DNA of 13,522 nucleotides from NCBI GenBank assembly GCA_013214885.1, contig JABSRS010000043.1:1-13522 (forward strand), in the 5' to 3' direction. Origin of the DNA: Gammaproteobacteria bacterium. Lineage in GTDB: Bacteria; Pseudomonadota; Gammaproteobacteria; Enterobacterales; Psychrobiaceae. The translations under genes were made by a program, and so were the position numbers. How positions within the stretch are numbered: the first letter of the stretch is position 1; each line of letters opens with the position of its first letter. Positions 1 to 7,221 of the stretch are shown here, piece by piece. Under the pieces are notes generated by a model. The model did no database searches. It saw only the letters and a program-made list of their open reading frames with translations, and was not told where the DNA came from.

Positions 1-781
1 CATCTGGACCCCAAACGTGACCGAAAGGCGTGTAGCTTGAACCACCACAATAAAGAGAAATCACACCGTCATCATCGGTTGTTTCTGAAATTGGACAGTT
101 TGAGTAACCACGGTCAGCTTGAGATGCATCACCACGATCGGTGTACTGCACGCCAATAACTAGGTTGCCTTTATCAAAAGAAGTACCTAACGTGAAATCA
201 ATCGAGGTTTTTTCAGCATCGTTGTGGCCAGTTGCACCGCCTTGAACGTTAATTTCAAAACCTTCGTAGTCACGTTTTAAGATGATGTTTACGAGACCAG
301 CAACAGCGTCAGTAGCGTAGAGTGCCGTTGCGCGATCTTTTAGTATTTCAACACGCTGGATCATTGATACAGGAATTGAGTTTAAATCTACTGTTGATGC
401 CGCGCCAGTACCAGAAGCAATCATACGACGACCGTTAACAAGTACTAGCGTACGGTTCGAGCCAAGACCACGTAGGTTGATACGGGCATTACCACCAGAA
501 CCATTATTGATGCCAGGGTGTGTCATCGCGCCGCCAGCAGCAGTCATGTCTTGCAAGATATCATCAATTGATATTGCACCAGAAGCTGCGATATCAGCTG
601 CGCCGATAACCGTTACAGGGCTTGATGTTTCCATATCGGCACGAGAGATCTTTGAACCCGTCACCGAGATGCGTTCTACCGTATCTGTTTCTGATGCAGC
701 AAATGCATTGGCACCAGTAGTTGCTATGGTGGCGATCAATGCCAAACGTACAGCTGTTGCAGTTTTATTATTAGTAAACAT
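1..781 (-). CDS. TonB-dependent outer-membrane receptor, N-terminal part (cut by left window edge)
   Basis: This is the first 260 codons of an outer-membrane receptor that takes up a ligand using energy from TonB-ExbBD; the barrel lies outside the window. Residues 1 to about 29 form a signal peptide (basic MFTNNK, hydrophobic VRLALIATIATTG, Ala-rich cleavage area ANAFA-A). ERISVTGSKISR (36-47) is the TonB-box-like segment usual in Alteromonadales receptors. The plug domain follows, with PVTVIGAADI (55-64), INLRGLGSNRTLVLVNGRR (101-119), VDLNSIP (131-137), RVEILKDRATALYATDAVAG (143-162) and NIILKRDYEGFEI (165-177). The start is the ATG at 781-779, preceded by AGGA at 793-790 with 8 bases of spacing. 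Cys229 and Cys245 in the early barrel could form a disulfide, which is inference. Family assignment is firm from plug motifs; the substrate cannot be told from the plug. No Fur box was seen upstream, so iron control is not supported. Confidence 0.93.
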   Translation of the reverse strand, partial: MFTNNKTATAVRLALIATIATTGANAFAASETDTVERISVTGSKISRADMETSSPVTVIGAADIAASGAISIDDILQDMTAAGGAMTHPGINNGSGGNARINLRGLGSNRTLVLVNGRRMIASGTGAASTVDLNSIPVSMIQRVEILKDRATALYATDAVAGLVNIILKRDYEGFEINVQGGATGHNDAEKTSIDFTLGTSFDKGNLVIGVQYTDRGDASQADRGYSNCPISETTDDDGVISLYCGGSSYTPFGHVWGPD

Positions 782-812
782 TACTTAATTCCTAGCTCAT
801 TTATTATGAAGT

Positions 813-840
813 ATTATAAGTTGTAGCTCATCATGGTGAA
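813..840 (-). promoter_or_regulatory. Sigma-70-type promoter for the TonB-dependent receptor gene
   Basis: On the minus strand there is a perfect -10 hexamer TATAAT (818-813). A -35-like TTCACC (840-835, 4 of 6 matches) lies 16 bases upstream. Transcription would start near 806, giving a leader of about 25 bases that contains the AGGA ribosome-binding site (793-790). The position and the consensus -10 make this the most likely promoter; it is a sequence match only. Confidence 0.6.
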
Positions 841-1169
841 TAAGTAGTCACATAAAGTGAATCTAACTCTTTAACCATGGATCGCTGAGATACTAACGGA
901 TCACATTAGATACTCCTAGTTGGCAACCTAAATACCACAGCTTATTTGCGTTGGTTTACCTAGTATTTACGTTGAATTACGTATGTTACTGAAGTGTTGT
1001 CTTGTTGGGTTGTTTCTGCGCCTTCGGTGTTGCGTTTTCGTGGTCGCCCCGTAACCTCGCTGAAACAAAAGTGATTAAAAAATGACTTATTATGCATAAG
1101 TGGCTGATTTGTAAGATTTGGTTTTGTTGCTAAATTTAGGATTTGTTAACAGCAATGTATCGGGGTGTA

Positions 1170-1197
1170 AAAAACGCGCAAAGACTTGCGTGTTTTT
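1170..1197. terminator. Bidirectional terminator-like hairpin, possible end of a small RNA
   Basis: AAAAACGCGCAA (1170-1181) pairs with TTGCGTGTTTTT (1186-1197) through 12 pairs, one of them a G-U wobble, around a 4-base AGAC loop. The stem is flanked by A-runs and T-runs, so each strand carries a U-tract after a GC core. No annotated gene ends directly at it. It lies about 115-140 bases past the lpxL terminator in the minus direction, so it could be a backup terminator, insulation for the receptor gene, or the end of a small minus-strand RNA. Confidence 0.55.
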
Positions 1198-1297
1198 CGA
1201 GCAGAAATGGTTGGGGCTGCCACTAAAGGCTTATATACACGGGATTTTATAAAAGATAAGGACTAACAGATTGATTTGTCAGGTTAATAGAATGTTG

Positions 1298-1342
1298 TAA
1301 AAGTAAGAAACCTGAGTAATGGCGGGAACTTGATTACTCAGG
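1298..1342 (-). terminator. Rho-independent terminator of lpxL
   Basis: A perfect 10-base inverted repeat, CCTGAGTAAT (1311-1320) and ATTACTCAGG (1333-1342), encloses a 12-base loop. Read on the minus strand it begins about 30 bases after the lpxL stop codon and is followed by a T-rich tail (TTTCTTACTTTT). The stem is modest in GC, so efficiency is uncertain, but position and orientation fit lpxL. Confidence 0.7.
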
Positions 1343-1371
1343 CATTTATGCTGTTTAGCTAAGTGGAGCTT

Positions 1372-2292
1372 TTAATATAAAGATGGGTCGGTTTCATTCG
1401 GGCGGGTCTTAAAGCGACGGTGCAGCCACATATATTGACCTGGCGCTTTCATGATGCTCGACTCAATGACTTTATTAGAAAAAATGGCGTCTTGTTCATT
1501 GTCACCACTTGGAAAACCTTTTAACGGTGCTCCTAGCTCAATAACATAGCCTGAGCCGTCTTCGTTACGCACCACGTTATAAGGAATAACATCACTGTTG
1601 GAACCTTTGGTTAAAATGCTGGCTCCGACCACTGTCGCGGCATATTTAACCCCAAAGAAGGGCACAAATACAGCCTTGCGCCGACCAAAATCTTGGTCTG
1701 AGGTATACCACATCGCTTGGCCATTATTAAGGGCCTTAATCATGCCGCGAATGTCGCGTTTATGAATTAAGTCGGTGGAGCGGATGCGACCACTAACCTG
1801 TAGATATTCCATCACAGGGTTGTTATGTGGACGGTAAACCGCTGTTGGCCGCATGTGGGTTGAAAATAATCGACCGCCAATTTCAAGGCAAAAGCTGTGG
1901 GTTGCGAATAATAAAACCCCTTTGCCTTGGGCTTTGGCATGTTCAATATGCTCTAAGCCTTTAAAGGTCACTAGTTTATCTAGACGCCACTGTGGCCACC
2001 ACCATGCCATACCTGTTTCAAATAGCGCAATACCAAGCGACTCATGATGATCTTGGAGAATTTTATCCCGTTGTTGCTGGGTGTAATCTGGAAAGCATAA
2101 TTCTAAGTTACGCACTGCGGTTTTAGCCCGTTTCTTAATTATTTTCATCAACAATTTGCCAATGCCAGCACCGAGTTTTAGTAATGCTTTATATGGCAGG
2201 ACAGTGACAAGCAGCCACAACAAGCCAATGCCAAACCACAATAGCCAATAGCGGGGATGAATAAATTTAAGTTCAAATGCAGTTTTTTGCAA
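1372..2292 (-). CDS. lpxL: Lipid A lauroyl-type acyltransferase (LpxL/LpxP family)
   Basis: This inner-membrane enzyme transfers a secondary acyl chain from acyl-ACP to Kdo2-lipid IVA, a late step of lipid A synthesis. The protein is 306 residues, the same length as E. coli LpxL. An N-terminal membrane anchor spans about residues 15-33 (WLLWFGIGLLWLLVTVL). The catalytic HX4E pair is His132 and Glu137 (THSFCLE), the same positions as in E. coli LpxL. Other family motifs are RNLELCFP (61-68), YRPHNNP, DQDFG, VFVPFFG and the C-terminal MWLHRRFKTRP. The start is a TTG at 2292-2290: AGGA (2303-2300) sits 7 bases upstream, HPRYW aligns with the E. coli N-terminus, and the next in-frame ATG is at codon 49. 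It is divergent from hldE across 123 bases. The chain length it transfers, and LpxL versus the cold-induced LpxP, cannot be told from the sequence. Confidence 0.93.
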   Translation of the reverse strand: MQKTAFELKFIHPRYWLLWFGIGLLWLLVTVLPYKALLKLGAGIGKLLMKIIKKRAKTAVRNLELCFPDYTQQQRDKILQDHHESLGIALFETGMAWWWPQWRLDKLVTFKGLEHIEHAKAQGKGVLLFATHSFCLEIGGRLFSTHMRPTAVYRPHNNPVMEYLQVSGRIRSTDLIHKRDIRGMIKALNNGQAMWYTSDQDFGRRKAVFVPFFGVKYAATVVGASILTKGSNSDVIPYNVVRNEDGSGYVIELGAPLKGFPSGDNEQDAIFSNKVIESSIMKAPGQYMWLHRRFKTRPNETDPSLY

Positions 2293-2326
2293 AACACAGT
2301 CCTAATTATCTAAAAATACGGGGCTT

Positions 2327-2355
2327 ATTGTAGACTAAGTACTAGTACATGTCTC
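2327..2355 (-). promoter_or_regulatory. Candidate lpxL promoter
   Basis: On the minus strand, GAGACA (2355-2350, 4 of 6 to the -35 consensus) and TACAAT (2332-2327, 5 of 6 to the -10) are separated by 17 bases. The leader to the TTG start would be about 28 bases. The spacer contains the 10-base perfect palindrome GTACTAGTAC (2339-2348), which could be an operator or chance. Confidence 0.5.
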
Positions 2356-2373
2356 GGTTTTGAATCTATCGCA

Positions 2374-2382
2374 TGGTATAAT
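2374..2382 (+). promoter_or_regulatory. Extended -10 promoter of hldE
   Basis: TGG followed by a perfect TATAAT (2377-2382) forms an extended -10 element, 33 bases before the hldE ATG. No good -35 at 16-18 bases is visible, as is usual for extended -10 promoters. AGGA at 2404-2407, 8 bases before the ATG, is the ribosome-binding site. It lies about 20 bases from the divergent lpxL -35, so the two promoters may compete for polymerase. Confidence 0.6.
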
Positions 2383-2415
2383 CTCCGACATAATTTTAGT
2401 GCTAGGAATAAATTC

Positions 2416-3843
2416 ATGACCATCAGTTTGCCCCATTTTGAGAGTGCCAAGGTACTTGTGTTAGGCGATTTAATGCTGGATCGTTATTGGCATGGGCCTA
2501 CTAGTCGTATCTCACCAGAAGCACCAGTGCCAGTAGTGAAGGTTGAACAAATTGAGGATCGCCCTGGTGGTGCAGCCAATGTCGCTTTAAATATTGCAGC
2601 GTTAGGCAGTCATTGTGAAATTATTGGGATCACGGGCGATGATGAAGCCGGCCGAATTTTAACTAAGCAAATGCTGGCGTTAAATGTCACCCCAGACTTC
2701 TATCTGCAACAGGACATTCCGACTATTACTAAGTTGCGGGTGATTAGCCGTAATCAACAATTGATTAGACTCGATTTTGAAGAGCACGCCAGTAAAGTGC
2801 CTGCCGAGCCGTTGTTAAAAAAGCTTAAACAACGATTGGGTCAGGCCAATATTGTTATTTTTTCGGATTATGCCAAGGGGACATTAGACCAAGTTCAGCA
2901 GATGATTGATCTTTGTCGCGCCGCCAATACCCCAGTAATGATCGATCCAAAAGGGACTAACTTTGATCGTTACCGTGGCGCTACTTTATTAACCCCAAAC
3001 ATGAGTGAATTTGAAGCGGTCGTTGGTCACTGTGTCGATGAGAACGATATTGTTGCCAAGGGCCAGGAGCTAATGACTCGTCTAGACCTGCAAGCACTGT
3101 TAGTTACCCGCTCTGAGCATGGCATGACGTTATTGCGTCGTGATCAACAAGAATTACACTTTCCTGCCATGGCCCGAGAAGTTTATGATGTAACGGGCGC
3201 TGGTGATACGGTTATTTCGGTGTTGGCAGCCTCTGTTGCCGCGGGAGCGGATCTTGAGCATGCCTGCGCGTTAGCAAATATTGGCGCCGGGGTGGTGGTT
3301 GGGAAGTTAGGAACGTCATCGGTCAGTATTATTGAGCTAGCAGCTGAACTTGCCAAGAACCATCCTGAAGTTGGTTTCGGTGTGGTGACTGAGCAGCAGT
3401 TAAAAATATCTATTGCTGCGGCAAGAGCACGGGGCGAAAAAGTGGTACTGACTAACGGTTGTTTCGATATATTACACGCTGGTCACGTTTCTTACCTTAG
3501 CAACGCTGGCGAGCTAGGCGATAGATTAATTGTAGCGGTAAATACTGATGCTTCAGTGAAGCGTTTAAAAGGCGAAGCGCGACCAATTAATCCTACCGAT
3601 CGTCGCATGGCAGTGCTTGCAGGGCTAGGCGCAGTTGATTGGGTCGTTAGCTTTAGTGAAGATACACCACAGCGATTAATCGGCGAGTTGCTGCCCGATT
3701 TATTGGTTAAGGGTGGCGATTATCTTCCTGAACAAATTGCGGGTGGCCAAGAGGTTATTGCCAATGGCGGCGAGGTTAAAGTACTTAATTTTGAAGACGG
3801 TTGTTCAACCTCTAAAATTATCGAAGCGATACGCAGTCGCTAG
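2416..3843 (+). CDS. hldE: Bifunctional heptose 7-phosphate kinase / heptose 1-phosphate adenylyltransferase HldE
   Basis: This cytosolic enzyme carries out two steps to ADP-heptose, the precursor of the LPS inner core: phosphorylation of D-glycero-D-manno-heptose 7-phosphate to the 1,7-bisphosphate, and adenylylation of the 1-phosphate. At 475 residues it is full length (E. coli HldE has 477). The N-terminal ribokinase/PfkB domain (about 10-315) shows the substrate motif RPGGAANVA (49-57) and the signature DVTGAGDT (258-265) with catalytic Asp264. The C-terminal nucleotidyltransferase domain (about 340-475) shows [12 protein letters not shown] (346-357) with the HxGH signature, then VKGGDY (431-436) and a STSKII tail. 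The ATG start has AGGA 8 bases upstream. A strong terminator follows directly, so it is probably monocistronic; glnE, its partner in E. coli, is absent. It is divergent from lpxL, another lipopolysaccharide gene. Confidence 0.97.
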   Translation: MTISLPHFESAKVLVLGDLMLDRYWHGPTSRISPEAPVPVVKVEQIEDRPGGAANVALNIAALGSHCEIIGITGDDEAGRILTKQMLALNVTPDFYLQQDIPTITKLRVISRNQQLIRLDFEEHASKVPAEPLLKKLKQRLGQANIVIFSDYAKGTLDQVQQMIDLCRAANTPVMIDPKGTNFDRYRGATLLTPNMSEFEAVVGHCVDENDIVAKGQELMTRLDLQALLVTRSEHGMTLLRRDQQELHFPAMAREVYDVTGAGDTVISVLAASVAAGADLEHACALANIGAGVVVGKLGTSSVSIIELAAELAKNHPEVGFGVVTEQQLKISIAAARARGEKVVLTNGCFDILHAGHVSYLSNAGELGDRLIVAVNTDASVKRLKGEARPINPTDRRMAVLAGLGAVDWVVSFSEDTPQRLIGELLPDLLVKGGDYLPEQIAGGQEVIANGGEVKVLNFEDGCSTSKIIEAIRSR

Positions 3844-3858
3844 CGGGTTAAAAAATTC

Positions 3859-3892
3859 AAGTTGCTCAGTGATCCAACACTGAGTGACTTTT
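3859..3892 (+). terminator. Rho-independent terminator of hldE
   Basis: AAGTTGCTCAGTG (3859-3871) pairs with CACTGAGTGACTT (3878-3890) in a 13-pair stem with two G-U wobbles, around the 6-base loop ATCCAA. A TTTT run (3889-3892) closes and follows the stem. It starts 16 bases after the hldE stop, a typical position. Confidence 0.75.
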
Positions 3893-4079
3893 GATCATCA
3901 TTGTTCTGTAGCTTCCTCCCATCTCAAATAAAATGCCCGATCTAATCCGATTTTTGCTTGGTTTTCGGCTCAGTAATGACAACACTCGCAACCGTAAATT
4001 ACAACTAAAGTATTGCTTTTGATTTGTTAGTGGTTATTTATGGTTGTTTGGTGGCTGTTAAATGTGAGACAATGTTGTT

Positions 4080-4150
4080 TTGGATCAATTGCCTTTTGGT
4101 GGTTTATCCAAGGTGAGTATATTACGCACCTTCTAATGAACTTAAAAGGT
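4080..4150 (+). promoter_or_regulatory. Upstream region of the aer-like gene: weak promoter, inverted repeats and Shine-Dalgarno site
   Basis: A weak promoter candidate reads TTGGTG (4096-4101), 16 bases, TATATT (4118-4123). The -10 sits in the centre of an inverted repeat with arms AAGGTG (4110-4115) and CACCTT (4127-4132) plus three inner pairs. A second repeat, TTGGAT (4080-4085) and ATCCAA (4106-4111), overlaps it. The ribosome-binding site is AAAAGGT (4144-4150), 9 bases before the ATG. ACCTT (4128-4132) could also pair with AAGGT of that site (4146-4150). This could be an operator or a leader hairpin; no FliA or sigma-54 promoter was recognised. Confidence 0.35.
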
Positions 4151-4158
4151 ATCCCAAA

Positions 4159-5700
4159 ATGAATCGCAGCACCAACAATCATGAGGTCGTATTTTCACCC
4201 TCTGAACAGCTAGTCTCAATAACCGATCTTCGTGGCGTTATCACCTATGTTAATGATATTTTTGCCCAAGTAGCTGGCTATTCTCCTGATGAACTAGTGG
4301 GAAAAAATCATAGTATTGTTCGTCATCCCGACATGCCGGCTGCTGCGTTTGGCGATTTATGGGATAAACTTAAAAATAATCAGCCTTGGCGCGGAATGGT
4401 TAAAAACCGTTGCAAAGACGGCGGTTTTTATTGGGTCGACGCATATGTGACACCAATGACTGAACATGGAGTGGTGACGGGTTATCAATCGGTACGAGTG
4501 TGTCCTACTGCCGCGCAAAAACGTGATGCCCAAGCGCTTTATCAACAAATAAATACTGGAAAAAGATTGTCGGACTTTGCTGCTAACCGCCCGCTAAAGC
4601 ATGGCCTATTTGGCTGTCTTTTGTTACTTATCAGTGCTGGCCAGTTTTATTTGACCCAAAACGTCGCCAGCGTTGCGATGCCAATTGTGTTAACCCTAGC
4701 GATGTTTGGGATATACCGAGAAGAGCTTTTTAAGCTACCAAATTATATTCAAAAATTAAAACAACAGATTGATAGCCCATCACGATTAGTGTTCAGTGGT
4801 AAAGGCTTAGTGGCCATTGTTGATTACGCTCAGCAATTGTCGTCCGCTAGATTACGTACCGTGTTAGGTCGCAGCGAAGACTATGGCACAAACTTAGTTA
4901 GAACCGCTAAGATCTTAGAGCAATCTTCAAATGAAACACTTGAGGGTCTGTTGGTCGAAAATAATCATTTAGATCAGTTAGCGACTGCGATCTCTGAAAT
5001 GAGCGCTTCGATTACTGAAATAAGCCGCAGCACTATTGATTCTAAAGATCATGTCGATATTGTTAATCAAGAATGTAAAGACGCCATTGCTATTATTAAT
5101 GATACCGAGTCTAAAGTTTCTGTGTTGGCTGTCGATGTAGAAACCGCTGCCAATTCAGCTATTTCACTGATAACTGATGCCGATGAAATATCTAACATCA
5201 TGAGTGAGATAAAGGGCATTGCTGACCAAACTAACTTACTGGCCTTAAACGCCGCGATTGAAGCGGCAAGAGCTGGTGAGCAAGGCCGCGGTTTTGCCGT
5301 GGTTGCCGCTGAAGTTAGAACGCTGGCCAGTAGAACCCAAACAGCCACCGAACAAATTCAAGGTTCAGTGGTTGAGCTACAACAGACATTATCGTCATGG
5401 AGCGCAATGATGCGAACTAACCAAAAGCAGGCGCAGCAATGTAGCGAACAAAGTGTGTTAGCGCGTCAGGCGATGGACAATATTGTGGGGATGATGAGCA
5501 AGGTGACCGATGTTTCGACTCAGGTTGCAGTGACGACTGAAGAGCAAAGCGTGGTCTCAGAGCAGATTATGAGTAGCGTTCATACCATTGACCAAATATC
5601 TAACAATAATACTAAATTGGCGCAACAGTTACAGGCTAATGGCAATGTTGTTCAAACGAGTGCCGAGCAAATAAATCGTTTGAGTTCGACATTTCAATAA
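4159..5700 (+). CDS. Aer-like PAS-containing methyl-accepting chemotaxis protein (redox/energy taxis)
   Basis: This is an inner-membrane chemoreceptor that senses redox state through a cytoplasmic PAS domain and signals to CheA/CheW. The 513 residues divide into PAS (about 10-118), a short hydrophobic stretch (149-185) that can cross the membrane twice with almost no periplasmic loop, a linker where HAMP is divergent or missing (186-260), and the methyl-accepting signalling domain (about 260-513). The PAS domain closely matches E. coli Aer: the [11 protein letters not shown] block (50-60) with His51, Arg55 and Asp58, then Trp68 and Trp77, correspond to residues implicated in FAD binding in Aer. 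The signalling hairpin tip is [20 protein letters not shown] (354-373), followed by [17 protein letters not shown]. There is no C-terminal NWETF-type CheR/CheB tether, as in Aer. The ATG start has an AAGG site 9 bases upstream. Bound FAD is inferred, not seen. Confidence 0.88.
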   Translation: MNRSTNNHEVVFSPSEQLVSITDLRGVITYVNDIFAQVAGYSPDELVGKNHSIVRHPDMPAAAFGDLWDKLKNNQPWRGMVKNRCKDGGFYWVDAYVTPMTEHGVVTGYQSVRVCPTAAQKRDAQALYQQINTGKRLSDFAANRPLKHGLFGCLLLLISAGQFYLTQNVASVAMPIVLTLAMFGIYREELFKLPNYIQKLKQQIDSPSRLVFSGKGLVAIVDYAQQLSSARLRTVLGRSEDYGTNLVRTAKILEQSSNETLEGLLVENNHLDQLATAISEMSASITEISRSTIDSKDHVDIVNQECKDAIAIINDTESKVSVLAVDVETAANSAISLITDADEISNIMSEIKGIADQTNLLALNAAIEAARAGEQGRGFAVVAAEVRTLASRTQTATEQIQGSVVELQQTLSSWSAMMRTNQKQAQQCSEQSVLARQAMDNIVGMMSKVTDVSTQVAVTTEEQSVVSEQIMSSVHTIDQISNNNTKLAQQLQANGNVVQTSAEQINRLSSTFQ

Positions 5701-5719
5701 ATGCCAAGACATTGAGCCA

Positions 5720-5742
5720 TTGGCGAGGGTGATGCTCGCCAA
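5720..5742 (+). terminator. Stem-loop after the chemoreceptor gene, possible weak terminator
   Basis: TTGGCGAG (5720-5727) and CTCGCCAA (5735-5742) form a perfect 8-pair GC-rich stem with a 7-base loop, 20 bases after the chemoreceptor stop codon. The following bases (aactagttta) are not a real U-tract, so it may be a weak terminator or an mRNA-stabilising hairpin. It lies just before the EAL relic. Confidence 0.4.
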
Positions 5743-5753
5743 AACTAGTTTAA

Positions 5754-5887
5754 AATGATTTATTAGGTCTATATCATGACGAAAACCTAACCGTGATTGA
5801 TTTAGCCGATAAGCTGGGTATTGATGTGATTCTGGAGGGGTTGAGACTGAACTGTAACTTGAATTTTTGCGTCGGTCGAGTTGCTGT
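5754..5887 (+). pseudogene. Relic of an EAL-domain (c-di-GMP phosphodiesterase) gene
   Basis: This gap stretch still reads as the C-terminal third of an EAL domain. In one frame, 5757-5792 gives DLLGLYHDENLT and 5793-5840 gives VIDLADKLGIDVILEG, close to the EAL pattern of HDE-(D/N)L-T, then LA-LG-(I/L)-VIAEG. Shifting by one base at the GGGG run (5837-5840) restores VETEL (5840-5854), so a one-base loss broke the EGVETE motif. A TAA (5855-5857), explicable as CAA (Gln) mutated, is followed by LEFLRRSSCC (5858-5887), matching the usual QLxFLRxxGC. A few residues are also missing between NLT and VIDLA compared with typical EAL proteins. The EAL signature, the N-terminal half and the QGY tail are not recognisable. 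It cannot make a working enzyme. It lies between the chemoreceptor gene and dinB. Identification rests on motif reading only. Confidence 0.6.
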
Positions 5888-5908
5888 TAAGTGATGGAGT
5901 AGCCAGTG

Positions 5909-6979
5909 CTACTGAGCAAAAAGATCGAGTTGCTCAGTCGTTGATTGTTGGTTAAGCTCTTCGGAATGCAAGCCAACATTAAGGCCGATTAATCTAATTG
6001 ATCGACCTTTGCTGCGAGTTAATGCTTCATCAAGTAAGGTTAAAAATAACGGGTAGTTCGCCTCAGAGCTAATGCGCTCAACGGTCGTTGACTGAAAATC
6101 ATTAAACTTAATTTTAATCCCCTGTTTAGCAATGACCTTGGTCGAATCCGCTTTTTCAATTCTTTTTAGCAATTCTGGGTAAATTTGTTCAAGCATTGAA
6201 ATACATTGATCTGTGGTATCGATATCAATCGCTAATGTAATTTCTACTCCGACTGATTTTCTAATTCGGGTCGGATCTATCGGCCGCAAATCTATCCCAA
6301 AACACCGTTCGCGGATAGCGAGACCAAACTTACCAAAGTGTTTAACCATAAAGCTTTCATCGACCGCCCTGACGTCTCTACCCATCGTTAGGCCTAAGGC
6401 TTTGAGTTTTTTTTCGGTGACGCCACCAACCCCTGGTATTTTCTTGAGTGGTAAATTAAGTGCAAACTGGTCAACATTATTAGGCGTGATCACAAACTGA
6501 CCATTGGGTTTATTAAGGTCAGAGGCTATTTTTGCCATAAATTTGTTAGGGGCAATACCTGCTGAAGCGGTTAATCCAGTGACTTCGAATATTTTTTGCC
6601 TGATTTCTTGGGCAATTAAGGTCGCACTGCCTAGGCATTGCTGACAGTCGGTCACATCAATATAGGCTTCATCGAGCGACAGTGGCTCAACTAATGAGGA
6701 ATACTGGGCAAAGATCGCTCTAATTTGAACCGACACTTGCTGGTAGACACTCATTCGCCCGGGTACTAATACCAGTTTTGGACATAGTTGCTTAGCGCGC
6801 GCCGTTGCCATTGCGCTACGAACGCCAAACTCTCGAGCTTGGTAATTGCAGGTCGCAATCACACTACGGCGATCGCTATCACCACCAACAGCAATCGGTT
6901 TATTAGCCAAGGCTGGATTGTCACGCATTTCTACTTGGGCGTAAAAGCAGTCCATATCAATGTGAATAATCTTAACCAT
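5909..6979 (-). CDS. dinB: DNA polymerase IV (Y-family translesion polymerase DinB)
   Basis: This error-prone polymerase bypasses damaged template bases during the SOS response. The protein is 356 residues (E. coli DinB has 351). It opens [20 protein letters not shown], which aligns with the E. coli N-terminus. Catalytic acidic residues are Asp8 and the Asp103-Glu104 pair in SLDEAY, at the E. coli positions. Tyr13 occupies the steric-gate position, where E. coli has Phe. Other marks are [41 protein letters not shown], the helix-hairpin-helix [12 protein letters not shown], and the little-finger segment RKSVGVE. The C-terminus carries a textbook beta-clamp-binding motif QLDLF (350-354). A longer reading from a GTG at 7042 is rejected: it would add 21 unrelated residues and start inside the LexA box. 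The Shine-Dalgarno site is weak. A LexA box lies 48 bases upstream. Confidence 0.96.
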   Translation of the reverse strand: MVKIIHIDMDCFYAQVEMRDNPALANKPIAVGGDSDRRSVIATCNYQAREFGVRSAMATARAKQLCPKLVLVPGRMSVYQQVSVQIRAIFAQYSSLVEPLSLDEAYIDVTDCQQCLGSATLIAQEIRQKIFEVTGLTASAGIAPNKFMAKIASDLNKPNGQFVITPNNVDQFALNLPLKKIPGVGGVTEKKLKALGLTMGRDVRAVDESFMVKHFGKFGLAIRERCFGIDLRPIDPTRIRKSVGVEITLAIDIDTTDQCISMLEQIYPELLKRIEKADSTKVIAKQGIKIKFNDFQSTTVERISSEANYPLFLTLLDEALTRSKGRSIRLIGLNVGLHSEELNQQSTTEQLDLFAQ

Positions 6980-7026
6980 CTTGTAATGAACCCAATTTAC
7001 CGTATTAATAAATACTTTATTAAAAG

Positions 7027-7046
7027 TACTGTATATCAACACAGGC
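7027..7046 (-). promoter_or_regulatory. LexA (SOS) box controlling dinB
   Basis: CTGT (7029-7032), eight bases (atatcaac), then ACAG (7041-7044) is a perfect CTGT-N8-ACAG LexA operator of the E. coli/gammaproteobacterial type; the left half TACTGTATAT matches the full consensus. On the minus strand TTGATA (7039-7034), a 5 of 6 match to a -35 element, lies within the operator, so LexA would block polymerase. This indicates SOS induction of dinB. Confidence 0.85.
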
Positions 7047-7221
7047 TTATGTGCTAGTTTTTTAATTGAATATTGAGCCTAGTGTTAATTAAATTATTTA
7101 TTCTATATGGTATTTCAGCCTCAGTTAATCTTTGCTTAACTATCTTATCTTGGTATTTAAAAACCTCCAGCATTAGTCAATAATGTTAAACTAGATTCAA
7201 TAAAGGATATTGGAACAATTA

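Larger units (their letters stand above)
782..1371. other. 590-base intergenic region between the TonB-receptor gene and lpxL
   Basis: I see no convincing protein-coding gene here on either strand. What it holds: the receptor promoter (813-840); two direct copies of AGATACT at 888-894 and 908-914, 20 bases apart; a terminator-like hairpin at 1170-1197; and the lpxL terminator near 1298-1342. Between the two hairpins, a weak minus-strand promoter candidate reads CTGACA (1282-1277), 18 bases, TATCTT (1258-1253), so a short RNA ending at the 1170 hairpin is possible. The stretch 920-1140 shows nothing I can name. Confidence 0.6.

Noticed and set aside
477..788. Plus-strand open frame of 103 codons
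   Set aside because: It is antisense to the N-terminal part of the TonB-dependent receptor, whose signal peptide and plug motifs are unmistakable on the other strand; no ribosome-binding site or family resemblance.
5067..5348. Minus-strand open frame of 93 codons inside the chemoreceptor gene
   Set aside because: It is the reverse of the highly conserved signalling hairpin, whose repetitive Ala/Glu codons keep the opposite strand open by chance.
5904..5912. CAG TGC TAC as a mutated QGY motif ending the EAL relic
   Set aside because: The spacing from the preceding Cys codon is about 9-10 bases too long and it overlaps the dinB stop codon; too weak to extend the relic.
6980..7042. N-terminal extension of dinB by 21 codons from a GTG
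   Set aside because: The extension has no match to DinB N-termini, and its start codon lies inside the LexA box and near the promoter; the ATG at 6979 aligns with the E. coli start.
6788..7057. Plus-strand open frame of 89 codons over the dinB 5' end
   Set aside because: It lies antisense to the conserved DinB catalytic N-terminus and the LexA operator, with no recognisable protein family.
7210..7221. TTG start four codons upstream in tamA
   Set aside because: AGGA is only 2 bases from this TTG, and the signal peptide reads naturally from the ATG at 7222, which has GGAA 6 bases upstream.
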